From Mycobacterium sp. E796 (GTDB lineage: Bacteria > Actinomycetota > Actinomycetes > Mycobacteriales > Mycobacteriaceae), in contig NZ_LZKK01000212.1 in the NCBI RefSeq assembly GCF_001672815.1, positions 1 to 64,000 on the forward strand: DNA of 64,000 bases, written 5' to 3'. The translations under genes and the position numbers were made by a program. This document shows, piece by piece, positions 17,718 to 26,538 of this stretch. Under the pieces are notes generated by a model. It searched no databases and was not told the origin of the DNA. It was given only the letters and a program-made list of their open reading frames with translations. Position 1 is the first letter of the stretch; each line of letters starts with the position of its first letter.

Positions 17718-19088
17718 GTGGCACCACCTACAGAGGTTTTCGGCTGTCCCACCCCCGAGGATGTCGAGCGGTTGTTCGAGCGCCAGCGCCGACACCGCTG
17801 GGTCGCCAAGGACACTTCAGCGGCCGAGCGCGTCGCGGTTCTTCAACGCCTGCGCGATCAGGTTCAGCATGACGTCGAATTGATCTGTGCCGCATTGCAT
17901 CAAGACTTGCTGCGTTCGCCGAAGGCCAGCATGATCGAGGTGCACTCCGTGCTGGCTGATCTCGACGACGCCATCGCCAACCTCGAGTCTTGGATGGCTC
18001 CCACTGAGCTGCCCATCGGGCCGCCGCCGCTGGACCGCGTCGCCAGCCAGATCAGGTACGAGGCGCGGGGAGTGTGCTTGCTGTTCGGGCCGTGGAACTT
18101 CCCCTTTGCGTTGGTCTTCCAGCCCCTGGTGGCTATCGTGGCCGCAGGCAATACCGCCATCGTCAAACCCAATGAAATGGCCCCCGCGACCTCGGCCGTG
18201 GTAGCCAGGATCATCAAGACCGTGTTCAGCGACGAGCACGTCGCCGTTGTCGAGGGCGACGTCACGCTCGCAGAACGCTTGCTAGAGCTTCCGGTCGACC
18301 ACATCTTCTTCACGGGAAGCCCTGCGGTCGGCCGTCGGGTGATGAGGGCGGCGGCAGCCCATCTGGCATCGGTGACCTTGGAACTCGGTGGCAAGTGTCC
18401 GGCAGTCGTGTTCGCCGGCTCCGACATCGCCTCCGCTGCGGCTCAAATCGCCGCCGGCAAACATCAAAACGCCGGCCAGGTGTGCCTGTCTCCTGATCAC
18501 GTGTGGGTCCAGCGCAGCGTTCGTGAGGAATTCGTCGAGCACTACGGGGCCTGGATCAGACGCAAGCTTTACGACAACGGTGAGCTCTCTGCCGAGAAGT
18601 TGGGCAAGATCATCGACCGGCGCAACTTCGACCGCATCGAGGGCTACGTTGACGACGCGCTGCGACGGGGCGCGCCGGTGCACTGGTTCGGCGACAGTGA
18701 TCCTGAAAGCACCGTCATGGCGCCGGCAGTCGTGACTGACGTCAAGCCTGATTTCGCGATCATGAAGGAAGAGATCTTCGGCCCCGTGCTTCCTGTGCTG
18801 GATTTCGACAATCCTGACGAGGTGGTTGCCTGGTTGCAGGACAACGAAAAGCCGTTGGCTCTCTACGCTTTCGCCGAGGATGGGGACGCGTCGGTCGACG
18901 CGCTGCTGGCGGCCACGTCGTCGGGCGGAGTGACTGTCAACGGCTGGGCGCTGCACTACGGCGACAATCGCCTACCGTTCGGCGGTATCGGTGGGTCCGG
19001 CATGGGTCGCTATCACGGCGCGCACGGCTTTCGTGAGTTGTCGCACGCACGGTCGATATCCACGTTGTCGGCAATCCGGCAGAGTTAG
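17718..19088 (+). CDS. Class 3-like aldehyde dehydrogenase
   Basis: This is a 456-residue aldehyde dehydrogenase of the ALDH3/coniferyl-aldehyde type, shorter at the N-terminus than classical ALDHs. Motifs: FGPWNFPFALVFQPLV, TLELGGKCPAVVF with the Glu, NAGQVCLSPDHV with the nucleophilic Cys, and PFGGIGGSGMGRYHG. It starts at GTG 17718. The CoA-transferase starts three bases after its stop, so they form one operon. It is likely to act on long-chain or branched aldehydes. Confidence 0.88.
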   Translation: MAPPTEVFGCPTPEDVERLFERQRRHRWVAKDTSAAERVAVLQRLRDQVQHDVELICAALHQDLLRSPKASMIEVHSVLADLDDAIANLESWMAPTELPIGPPPLDRVASQIRYEARGVCLLFGPWNFPFALVFQPLVAIVAAGNTAIVKPNEMAPATSAVVARIIKTVFSDEHVAVVEGDVTLAERLLELPVDHIFFTGSPAVGRRVMRAAAAHLASVTLELGGKCPAVVFAGSDIASAAAQIAAGKHQNAGQVCLSPDHVWVQRSVREEFVEHYGAWIRRKLYDNGELSAEKLGKIIDRRNFDRIEGYVDDALRRGAPVHWFGDSDPESTVMAPAVVTDVKPDFAIMKEEIFGPVLPVLDFDNPDEVVAWLQDNEKPLALYAFAEDGDASVDALLAATSSGGVTVNGWALHYGDNRLPFGGIGGSGMGRYHGAHGFRELSHARSISTLSAIRQS

Positions 19089-19090
19089 TC

Positions 19091-21484
19091 GTGGCCATTA
19101 GTTCTGCATCCGCGCCCAGGCCCTTGGCCGGCGTGCGCGTAATCGACATCACCGACACGGTCGGGGCGATGTGTGGGCGAATACTCGCCGACCTCGGCGC
19201 CGATGTTGTACTGGTCGAACCGCCCGCCGGATTGCGCTCGCGCCAGCTGGCGCCCTGTGTCGACGGAATGAGTCTTCGGTTCGCGACCGCGCATGCCAAC
19301 AAGACGGTTGTGACACTGGATCTCGAGACCCCCGAAGGACGCGAAGAACTTTTGCATCGCGCCGGCACCGCGGACATCCTCATCGACGGACTGCCCGCTG
19401 GACGGCTCGGCGACCTCGGAGTGGCCGCCGAACTGCTACGCGTCCGCAATCCGCGACTGGTCATCACTGCGATCACGCCGTTCGGCCAAACCGGGCCCTA
19501 CCGGGACTATGCCGGCTCGGAGGCGGTGTATTTAGCACTGAGCAGTGTGCTGTCCCGATCGGGTCTGCCCGGACGGGAACCACTGCTACCGCCCGGTCGC
19601 TTGGCCGACGAGCACGCCTCAGCCCAGGCGGCGTGGGCGAGCCTGGTGGCCTACTGGGATGGCCTGGGCACCGGCGTCGGACAGGACGTCGACGTGTCGG
19701 TGCTGGAAGCCGTGATCAGTTCGATGGATCCGGCGTTCGGCATCGCCGGTTCAGCGATGGCGGACCTGAGGGCCAGCGATCTTCCGTCTGGGCGGCCCGA
19801 CGCCCGCCATCTGTACCCGATCTTCGCTTGCCGGGATGGATTTGTCCGGATATGTATGCTGGCGCCTCGGCAGTGGCGGGGGATGTTCTCCTGGCTAGGA
19901 GAGCCGGAAGAGTTTCGGGATCCCAAGTACGACAGCACAGTTGAACGCTTCCGCGCCCGGCGCGAGCTCTACGGGATGATCGGCGAACACTTCGCCGGCC
20001 AAACCGCCGCGCAACTGGCCGAGGGCGGGCAACACTTCGGAGTGCCGATCGAACCCGTCAACACTTTCGCCGATGTCCTGCAGAACGCACACTTCATGGC
20101 GCGCGGAAGCTTCGTCACACAGCGCACACCAAGCGGACGAAGCGTGCGCCTGCCCCGCGGCTGTCTCGAAGTCGACGGAGCGCCGATAGGCCTGGGCGCG
20201 TCGGCTCCACCCGACGCGGCGGTGACAGGGCACCGGGACGAACCGTCCATCCCGTCAGCGGCTAGCCCATTGGGCGCCGGCGGCCCGCTCACCGGCTTGC
20301 GCGTACTCGACCTCGGGGTCATCGTGGTAGGTGCCGAGACCGGGCGCCTGTTCGCCGACCTCGGTGCTGACGTCATCAAAGTCGAAAGCAATGCCTTTCC
20401 GGACGGCGGCCGGCAGGGCGGCAAACCGGGCGCTGTCACGGCGTCGGTGGCGTGGGGCCACCGCAACAAACGCAGCCTCGGCATCGATCTCAGAAATCCG
20501 CACGGCCGGGAACTGTTCCTGCGCCTGGTTGCGGCCAGCGACGTCGTGGCGTCGAACTTCAAACCGGGCACCATGGCGTCGTTGGGCCTGGACTACGCCA
20601 CCCTCAAACAGGCCAATCCAGGCATCGTCGTCATCGACTCCAGCGCCTTGGGCAACAGTGGCCCCGCCAGTAGGAGGATGGGATACGGACCCTTGGTGCG
20701 CGCGTTCACAGGCTTGACCAACGCATGGCGCTACGACGACGACCCAGCGGGATTTTGCGACAGCATCACCGTCTATCCTGACCACACCGCCGCGCGGATG
20801 GGCGCGCTGGCCGCGCTGGCCCTATTGATCCGCCGCAGGCAAACCGGCGCCGGGGGTACCGTCAGCGTCACCCAGGCCGAGGTGATGCTCATGCAGTTCG
20901 CCGCCGAATTCGGTGCGCAAGCTCTGGCTCCCGAAACCGTTGAGGCAGCCGATCTGGGCAGCGACGACCTGATAAGTGGCGTCTTCCCCTGCCGAGGGGA
21001 GGATCAGTGGTGTGTCGTCACGATCCGTGACGACGACGATTGGCGTGCACTGTGTGGCACCGTGGACGCCAACGATCTGACCCTCGATCCGGCGTTCGGT
21101 AGCGCGGCCAGCCGCCACAACCGACAAGCCGATATCAAAAAGCGGCTCAGCGCATGGACTTCGGTGCATACCCCCGACGAGGTGATGCTCGCCGCGCAGG
21201 CTGCCGGCGTGCCGGCGGCGGCGATGCGCCGGGTCAACGAATTGCTCACGGACCCGCACCTGGTTGCCCGCCGGACATTCACGAATTTGCATCAACCTGG
21301 CCTCGGTGACCTCCCTGCCGAACGTTGGCCCGCGATCATGTCGGCCACCACGGAGGCGCGCCTGCGACCGGCGCCCCGGCAGGGCGCCGACACCCGCGAC
21401 ATCGCCGCGGAGCTGCTCCAGCTCAGCGACCAGGAAATTAACGCGCTGATCACCGACGCGGTTCTGCAGGAATGCGAGCCGTGA
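19091..21484 (+). CDS. Double-domain CaiB/BaiF (family III) CoA-transferase
   Basis: This is a 797-residue protein made of two family III CoA-transferase units in tandem. Each unit opens with a similar segment: GVRVIDITDTVGAMCGRILADLGAD near residue 15, and GLRVLDLGVIVVGAETGRLFADLGAD near residue 400. Single-domain members are about 400 residues and work as interlaced dimers, so this fusion may form a pseudodimer within one chain. It moves CoA between carboxylic acids. The candidate Asp nucleophile position should be checked in each half. It overlaps the next gene by GTGA, which indicates translational coupling. Confidence 0.85.
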   Translation: MAISSASAPRPLAGVRVIDITDTVGAMCGRILADLGADVVLVEPPAGLRSRQLAPCVDGMSLRFATAHANKTVVTLDLETPEGREELLHRAGTADILIDGLPAGRLGDLGVAAELLRVRNPRLVITAITPFGQTGPYRDYAGSEAVYLALSSVLSRSGLPGREPLLPPGRLADEHASAQAAWASLVAYWDGLGTGVGQDVDVSVLEAVISSMDPAFGIAGSAMADLRASDLPSGRPDARHLYPIFACRDGFVRICMLAPRQWRGMFSWLGEPEEFRDPKYDSTVERFRARRELYGMIGEHFAGQTAAQLAEGGQHFGVPIEPVNTFADVLQNAHFMARGSFVTQRTPSGRSVRLPRGCLEVDGAPIGLGASAPPDAAVTGHRDEPSIPSAASPLGAGGPLTGLRVLDLGVIVVGAETGRLFADLGADVIKVESNAFPDGGRQGGKPGAVTASVAWGHRNKRSLGIDLRNPHGRELFLRLVAASDVVASNFKPGTMASLGLDYATLKQANPGIVVIDSSALGNSGPASRRMGYGPLVRAFTGLTNAWRYDDDPAGFCDSITVYPDHTAARMGALAALALLIRRRQTGAGGTVSVTQAEVMLMQFAAEFGAQALAPETVEAADLGSDDLISGVFPCRGEDQWCVVTIRDDDDWRALCGTVDANDLTLDPAFGSAASRHNRQADIKKRLSAWTSVHTPDEVMLAAQAAGVPAAAMRRVNELLTDPHLVARRTFTNLHQPGLGDLPAERWPAIMSATTEARLRPAPRQGADTRDIAAELLQLSDQEINALITDAVLQECEP

Positions 21485-22923
21485 CCGCAGAGGTTGCCGC
21501 CCGGATTCCGGTGATCGTCGGAGCCGCCCAAGTGGTGCAGCGACCGGGGACGTGGTCCGATCCCGCGGACGCTCCCAGCGCTCTGGATCTGATGACCGAC
21601 GCGCTGCACGATGCGGCACGTGATGCCGGATCACCGTCTTTGTTGAGCCGGCTGGACTGGGCCGCGGTGGTGGGAGGATTTTGGCGCTACCGCAATCCCG
21701 CGCAGGTTCTGGCCACCCGTCTCGGGGCGACACCGCGCGGTCTCGCCTTGACCGCAATCTCGGGTAGCGCGCCACAGGACGCGGTGGGACTGGCTGCGGC
21801 GCGTATCGCGGAGGGCCAACTCAATGTGGCCGCCGTCGTCGGAGGCGAAGCCGCCTGGACAGCGCGACGGCTGCGCAAGCTCGGGATACGAGGGCCAGAG
21901 GCGGGTGACGATGACGGCTCTGCGCCAGAAATGTTGGGCCGCTTTCCCGCCGAGGTGATCGACGAGGGGCGCAGTTTCGGTCCCGCGGCCGCCGCGTACG
22001 CACTGTTCGACGATGCCCGGAGATTCGACCGGGGCGAATCATTGACGGAGCACCGCCGCCGGCTCGCGCAACTGTGGTGGGAGTTCAATCAGGTGGCCGC
22101 CGACAACGACTACGCATGGGACCGCCGCCGCCGTACCGTTGAGGAGATTGGGCTGCCAACGCCGGACAACCGATTGATCGCCTATCCCTACACCCTTGAC
22201 ATGGTGGCCAATAACACCGTCGACATGGCGTCGGCAGTCCTCATGACCGACCTGGCCACGGCGCGCGGACTCGGGATTTCCGAAGACCGGCTGGTCTTTC
22301 CGTGGGTCAGCGCGCACGGACACGAGACATGGCAGATCGCCGACCGTCCCCGGTTGCACCAGACCTCGGTCTTACGGGCGATGGGCGTCGCGGCCTCGGC
22401 CTACACGGGCGTGGCACCGGGCGAGGCCGCGCACATCGACCTCTACGCGTGCTTTCCCAGCGTTGTTCAAATGTCGACAGAAGCGCTTGGCATCGACACG
22501 CAGCGCGTGCTGACGCTCACCGGCGGCCTGTCCTTTGCGGGCGCGCCGGTGGCTAATTCGAGCGGGCAGGGTCTGGCGGTGCTCGTCGATCGTGTGCGGC
22601 ATGGCGGTCACGGATTCGTTCACGCAAACGGCGGGTACGCGACCAAACATGCCATCGGCTTATACAGCAATTCGCCTCCGGCCCAACCCTTTCGGCGCTT
22701 GGAGCTGGGCGACGAGGCGGCGTCGACGCCAAGATCCGACGACCGCCCCGGGCTCGTGGAAGCCGCCACCGTGGTGTTCGACCGCGAAGGTGCCGAGCAC
22801 GTTCTGGCAGCGGTCACCGACCATGGTGGAAGGCGGCGATTCGCCAAGACCGCCCGACGCGAGGTCATCGACGAGGTGTTGAGCACCGGACTGGCCGGAC
22901 GACAATGGGAATGGGACGAATGA
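21481..22923 (+). CDS. Thiolase-like (acetyl-CoA acetyltransferase-like) protein
   Basis: This is a protein of about 480 residues with the thiolase fold of the actinobacterial SCP-x-like branch: RIPVIVGAAQVVQRP, CoA-loop GGEAAWTARRLRKLG, DLYACFPSVVQM, and GGLSFAGAPVANSSG. The position of the first catalytic Cys is occupied by SGSAPQDAV, with no Cys, so classical thiolysis is doubtful. Such proteins may act as aldol-type lyases or with a partner. GTG 21481 overlaps the CoA-transferase stop. Confidence 0.75.
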   Translation: MTAEVAARIPVIVGAAQVVQRPGTWSDPADAPSALDLMTDALHDAARDAGSPSLLSRLDWAAVVGGFWRYRNPAQVLATRLGATPRGLALTAISGSAPQDAVGLAAARIAEGQLNVAAVVGGEAAWTARRLRKLGIRGPEAGDDDGSAPEMLGRFPAEVIDEGRSFGPAAAAYALFDDARRFDRGESLTEHRRRLAQLWWEFNQVAADNDYAWDRRRRTVEEIGLPTPDNRLIAYPYTLDMVANNTVDMASAVLMTDLATARGLGISEDRLVFPWVSAHGHETWQIADRPRLHQTSVLRAMGVAASAYTGVAPGEAAHIDLYACFPSVVQMSTEALGIDTQRVLTLTGGLSFAGAPVANSSGQGLAVLVDRVRHGGHGFVHANGGYATKHAIGLYSNSPPAQPFRRLELGDEAASTPRSDDRPGLVEAATVVFDREGAEHVLAAVTDHGGRRRFAKTARREVIDEVLSTGLAGRQWEWDE

Positions 22924-23714
22924 CCGACGACGTCAGCTCAAGTTATCCGATTCGATGCCCCGCAGAACTGTTCGACTTGTCGGACCGGGTCGCGATCGTT
23001 ACCGGCGCCTCCAGCGGACTCGGTGAGCGGTTCGTCCGGGTCCTTCACGGGGCAGGAGCGCACGTGGTGGCCGTTGCGCGTCGTCAAGAGCGTCTTGATC
23101 GCTTGGCCCACACGCATAAACGCGTCGTCGCGATGCGCGCGGACGTTACCGACGAGACCGCTGTGAGCCGACTGATCCAGAGCGTGATTGACCGGTTCGG
23201 GCGCATCGACGTGTTGGTCAACAACGCTGGGGGCGGATCTCCTGGACCTGCACTGGACGAAGAGCTCGACGACTTCCGGAGATCACTGGAGCTCAATGTC
23301 ACCAGTGTGTTCAATCTGGCCCGCCTAGCCGCCGCGCCGATGGTGCAGGCCCGGCGTGGAGTCATCATCAACGTCGCCTCCATCTATGGCCTGGGGTCGT
23401 CGTGGCCCATCCCGAACACCGGATACACCGCAGCGAAAGCGGCGGTAGTCAACCTCACTCGCGAACTCGCCTGTCAATGGGCAGCGCACGGCGTGCGCGT
23501 CAACGCGATCGCGCCAGGGTACTTTCCGTCAGAATCAACGCAGGAGATGGTTTCGGATCAAGCCTCGACAGAATTCGTCGCTCGTAGGACGCCGATGCGC
23601 CGGTTCGGATGTCCACACGAACTCGACGGTGCCATCGTCTTCCTTGCCAGTGACGCCTCGACCTTCCTCACCGGACAGACCATCGCCGTCGACGGCGGAT
23701 GGACTGCTTACTGA
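22920..23714 (+). CDS. SDR-family oxidoreductase
   Basis: This protein of about 264 residues is a classical short-chain dehydrogenase: TGASSGLGERF cofactor loop, NNAGGGSPG, catalytic Ser in NVASIYG, YTAAK and the terminal TGQTIAVDGGW. ATG 22920 overlaps the thiolase-like stop (ATGA); upstream ATGs at 22905 and 22911 are alternatives. It is the last gene of the ALDH-CoA-transferase-thiolase-like operon and probably acts on a hydroxy/keto-acyl intermediate. It ends directly against the convergent TetR gene. Confidence 0.87.
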   Translation: MTDDVSSSYPIRCPAELFDLSDRVAIVTGASSGLGERFVRVLHGAGAHVVAVARRQERLDRLAHTHKRVVAMRADVTDETAVSRLIQSVIDRFGRIDVLVNNAGGGSPGPALDEELDDFRRSLELNVTSVFNLARLAAAPMVQARRGVIINVASIYGLGSSWPIPNTGYTAAKAAVVNLTRELACQWAAHGVRVNAIAPGYFPSESTQEMVSDQASTEFVARRTPMRRFGCPHELDGAIVFLASDASTFLTGQTIAVDGGWTAY

Positions 23715-24401
23715 TCAGCCGCTTGCAGAACGGCTCGGACGCCGCTTTGATGGCGCACAATCACTTTCGCCGCCAGATGAGCTCCCAACTGTTCGCTGGT
23801 TCTCCGCGAACCCGGTCAACAACATTTGGACGGCCTGCGCAGCCGCGTCGGCGGCTTGATCCATGGACAACATCGACATGCCGTCGAGTGACATTCGGAC
23901 GTGGCCCAACACCGTCGCCATGATCCCCAGTGCCACAACGTGACAGCGCTCGGGACGCACACCGGTCGCACGGGCCACCATCGACAAGAAACGCTGGTAG
24001 TCACGCTGGCCGTACCCGGCAATCACCGTCGACAGGCGCTGGATATCGCTATCGAAGATCAGCGCGAACGCGGCGGTCTCGTCGCGGGCCAGCGCAAAAT
24101 AGTCGTGTAACAGGGCCAAGATCTCGCCCCGGGCGTCCGGCGTGTCGAATGGCCGGTGTGCGCGGCGCCGATTCCATTGGTCGTAGCACGACTCGGCGGT
24201 GGCCACCAGCAGGGCCTGAAGGCTCGCGTAGTGCCGGTACGCCGCGGCGTGGCTGACGCCGGCCCGCCGGGCTGCCTCGGCGAGCGTCACACCGCCGACG
24301 CCTTTTTCGCCGATGATCGCCAACGCGGTCGCCTGTAAGGCACTGGCCAAATCGCCGTGGTGATAGCGGCGACGCTTACCCGCGGTCTCCATGGTCACCA
24401 T
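23715..24401 (-). CDS. TetR-family regulator of the adjacent lar-like operon
   Basis: This protein of about 228 residues opens with RRYHHGDLASALQATAL, then a TetR helix-turn-helix (VTLAEAARRAGVSHAAAYRHYAS) and a helical ligand domain. The start is at 24401 or 24392; the longer frame to 24500 would run through the operator. It is transcribed divergently from the ferredoxin/LarA-like operon, with a perfect palindrome in the gap, so it probably represses that operon and itself. The signal could be the pathway substrate or an acyl-CoA. Confidence 0.85.
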   Translation of the reverse strand: MVTMETAGKRRRYHHGDLASALQATALAIIGEKGVGGVTLAEAARRAGVSHAAAYRHYASLQALLVATAESCYDQWNRRRAHRPFDTPDARGEILALLHDYFALARDETAAFALIFDSDIQRLSTVIAGYGQRDYQRFLSMVARATGVRPERCHVVALGIMATVLGHVRMSLDGMSMLSMDQAADAAAQAVQMLLTGFAENQRTVGSSSGGESDCAPSKRRPSRSASG

Positions 24402-24438
24402 TGTCCGATCACGCGGGTCCCCATTCCTTGCGAGGGCA

Positions 24439-24457
24439 ATGTTACAACATGTAACAT
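24439..24457. promoter_or_regulatory. TetR operator at the head of the lar-like operon
   Basis: ATGTTAC-AACAT-GTAACAT is a perfect inverted repeat with 7-base arms and a 5-base spacer. It lies 38 bases upstream of the TetR start and 45 bases upstream of the ferredoxin start, which is ideal for repressing both directions. Confidence 0.7.
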
Positions 24458-24502
24458 CTAGGTGGTCAGCTCGCCGCCCATCGCACCAAAGGATTGGCAA
24501 CG

Positions 24503-25129
24503 TTGAAGAACGTCAGACAAGTCGTCGAGATCGTCGACGACAACTGCACCGGTTGCTATCGATGTGAGCGCACCTGTCCCACGGGCGCCATCGAGATGGT
24601 CGGCCCACGGAAAAAAGCGCTAGCGGTGGTGGCACCGGAGGCGTGCATCGCCTGCTTCCGCTGCATCGATGTATGCGACGACGACGCGATTACCGTCGCC
24701 GAACTGGAGCAACCACGCATGGTGCGTACGTCCACCAAAACGGTCGACGCCCAAACGTTGCGCCAATTGTGTGAGAAGGCCGGCATGGATCCTAATCAAC
24801 AAGCCTGCCTGTGCAGCTCCACCAAGGTGAAAGAACTGGCTGCCGCGGTGCTCACAGGTGCGTCAACATTCGAAGATCTCGCGCGGGCGACCGGGGCAGC
24901 GTCGGGATGTCTTCTCTACTGCGGGGTACCGATGCGTCGGGTGTTGGTCGCCCACCTGGGCGAGAACTATAACGACTCCCCGCACGTTCGCCGCTATGAC
25001 TCCGACCAAGTGCTGCTCGACGTTCCAGAGGACGCCGCGGACGCCTATCCACTGTTCGCATTGCGTCGAGAACAGGCCGCCGCGCGCGAACGAAGAGCAG
25101 CCCAAGCTACCCAGGAGGCATCACGATGA
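24503..25129 (+). CDS. Ferredoxin with two [4Fe-4S] motifs and a BFD-like [2Fe-2S] domain
   Basis: First gene of the seven-gene operon, about 208 residues. From TTG 24503 (AAGGA 9 bases upstream; TTG 24494 lies too close to it) the cysteines are C15/C18/C21/C25 and C48/C51/C54/C58, two classic [4Fe-4S] motifs. A bacterioferritin-associated-ferredoxin-like segment follows, with C102, C104, C136 and C140 (CLCSSTKVKELAAAV, then GAASGCLLYC), fitting a further [2Fe-2S] cluster, although the last pair is C-x3-C rather than the usual C-x2-C. The charged C-terminal tail is not recognised. It should pass electrons to or from the LarA-like protein, whose start overlaps its stop. A paralogue occurs at 37759 in the same position. 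Confidence 0.85.
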   Translation: MKNVRQVVEIVDDNCTGCYRCERTCPTGAIEMVGPRKKALAVVAPEACIACFRCIDVCDDDAITVAELEQPRMVRTSTKTVDAQTLRQLCEKAGMDPNQQACLCSSTKVKELAAAVLTGASTFEDLARATGAASGCLLYCGVPMRRVLVAHLGENYNDSPHVRRYDSDQVLLDVPEDAADAYPLFALRREQAAARERRAAQATQEASR

Positions 25130-26538
25130 CCGCCGTCGGTTCCATTCATCCGCCGGTCGAACCGCCCGAGGTGATGCCCACGGTCTACGGGCCGACGCCT
25201 CAGCAACTGCGCGGCCGCGACATTCCAGGACTGGTCTCTGTTTCGGTGCAGGACTTGTTCCCCGATACGCACCGGGCGATCTACCAGGGCGGCAAGGACA
25301 CCGAAACAATCCGCGTCTCGGCTCTGGCGGCGCTCTCATCGGTCGACATGTCGATGATCAAACCCACCGAGGTCGTCAACGTGCTGTGTTCTGAGCACGG
25401 CTTCGGGATGCTCGGTGGCCACGCCTACGCCCAGATGCTCGAGACCATCAAGGACGAAATCGAGAGCCGAACCGGATGCACGAAGGTGCGGCTGGTGGTC
25501 ATCGCCTGGCTGGGCGCGAAGGAACCCGGCGAACTCATCGAATTCTACGAATTAGACCGTCGATTCGACGGTCGAGTGCGCGGCGCGACCCCGATGGATC
25601 AAGGCATACCTATCGAAACGGCGATGGGGACACTGTACGGGCTGCGCAAGGTCTATGACGGCGACTGGATCGTGCATGCGCACTACGACGATCCACGTGA
25701 GATCTATGTCCACCGCGCCATCGACCGGATCACCAAGCCGTTCGGCATGTCGTATGCGCGTATGGAGACCCGGTCGATATTCCATCTCATGATGGGTCCG
25801 CGGAGCGGCAACTTCATCGGCCGGGCGATCGCCGATTCCGACTTCGTGCGCTCAAAACTCGCGTTCACCACGACTCTGGTGACATCTCCGGACGGCGTTG
25901 TGGGCATCGACGCCGACAACGACCTGAACGCGATCGGCAACCGCATGACCGCGAACATACTCACGTCCTACGGCAAGATGCTGACGCTTTTTCGTCGTCT
26001 GAGCGATTGCGTTGCGGTGATCGACGGCGGTAAGTGGCCGTATTACATCCACGCCGGCGGTTTGATCTTCGGTCATCTGTTCTACGGCAACGTCGATTGG
26101 TTCGATCTCGACCGCGATGAGGGTGGTGTGCCCGTAGAACAAGCCGTGGCCGCGGGCTTCAGCAAGTCCATCAAGGCGCTCGTGCTCAATCAGGCCCTTA
26201 TCGGGCTGAACTTCACCAGCATGGCGATGCTGTACCCGACCATCATCGCCAACGAGGAAATGGCCCATACCATGCGCCATGACTTCTCAAACCCGTTGTT
26301 CATGGATCACGCGGAAGTGGCGAGCAACCTTTTAGAGGCGGTGGACACTGCGAAGGCACGCGGCGGTACTGACAAGGTGATCGTCTTCGACGGTGTCTAC
26401 GGGTCGCTGAACGTGAGCCCGTCGATGGCAGAACATCTCTTCGAGCTCGCGCCTGAGTGCTCCCGGGAAGTCGACGAGGAACTCTTGCCGAAGTGGCTCA
26501 AACAGCGCGGCATCGATCCTGCGACACTGCACCGATGA
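25126..26538 (+). CDS. Putative LarA-like nickel-pincer enzyme, copy 1
   Basis: This 470-residue cytosolic protein has a paralogue of identical length at 38422. Both share HxH at 184/186, RE-x-Y-x-HR ending at 197, KPFGM at 204-208, ETRS at 214-217, His220, GPRxG at 224-228 and DADND at 262-266. The spacing Lys204 to His220 is 16 residues, as between the cofactor-bearing Lys184 and nickel ligand His200 of Lactobacillus LarA; His186 or His196 could replace its acid/base histidines. The canonical LarA motifs (SDHTRP, FSGGRKS) are absent, so membership is inferred mainly from the larE-larB-larC genes in the same operon. The start overlaps the ferredoxin stop. The reaction is unknown; the ferredoxin suggests redox chemistry or reductive activation. 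It could instead be an unrelated new fold served by the same operon. Confidence 0.55.
   Translation: MTAVGSIHPPVEPPEVMPTVYGPTPQQLRGRDIPGLVSVSVQDLFPDTHRAIYQGGKDTETIRVSALAALSSVDMSMIKPTEVVNVLCSEHGFGMLGGHAYAQMLETIKDEIESRTGCTKVRLVVIAWLGAKEPGELIEFYELDRRFDGRVRGATPMDQGIPIETAMGTLYGLRKVYDGDWIVHAHYDDPREIYVHRAIDRITKPFGMSYARMETRSIFHLMMGPRSGNFIGRAIADSDFVRSKLAFTTTLVTSPDGVVGIDADNDLNAIGNRMTANILTSYGKMLTLFRRLSDCVAVIDGGKWPYYIHAGGLIFGHLFYGNVDWFDLDRDEGGVPVEQAVAAGFSKSIKALVLNQALIGLNFTSMAMLYPTIIANEEMAHTMRHDFSNPLFMDHAEVASNLLEAVDTAKARGGTDKVIVFDGVYGSLNVSPSMAEHLFELAPECSREVDEELLPKWLKQRGIDPATLHR

Noticed and set aside
24494-24503. TTG 24494 as ferredoxin start
   Set aside because: The ribosome site AAGGA touches it; TTG 24503 has normal spacing and gives the same leader length as copy 2.
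25126-26538. Calling the 470-residue protein a lactate racemase
   Set aside because: Canonical LarA motifs are missing and ferredoxin partners are present; only a LarA-like hypothesis is justified.
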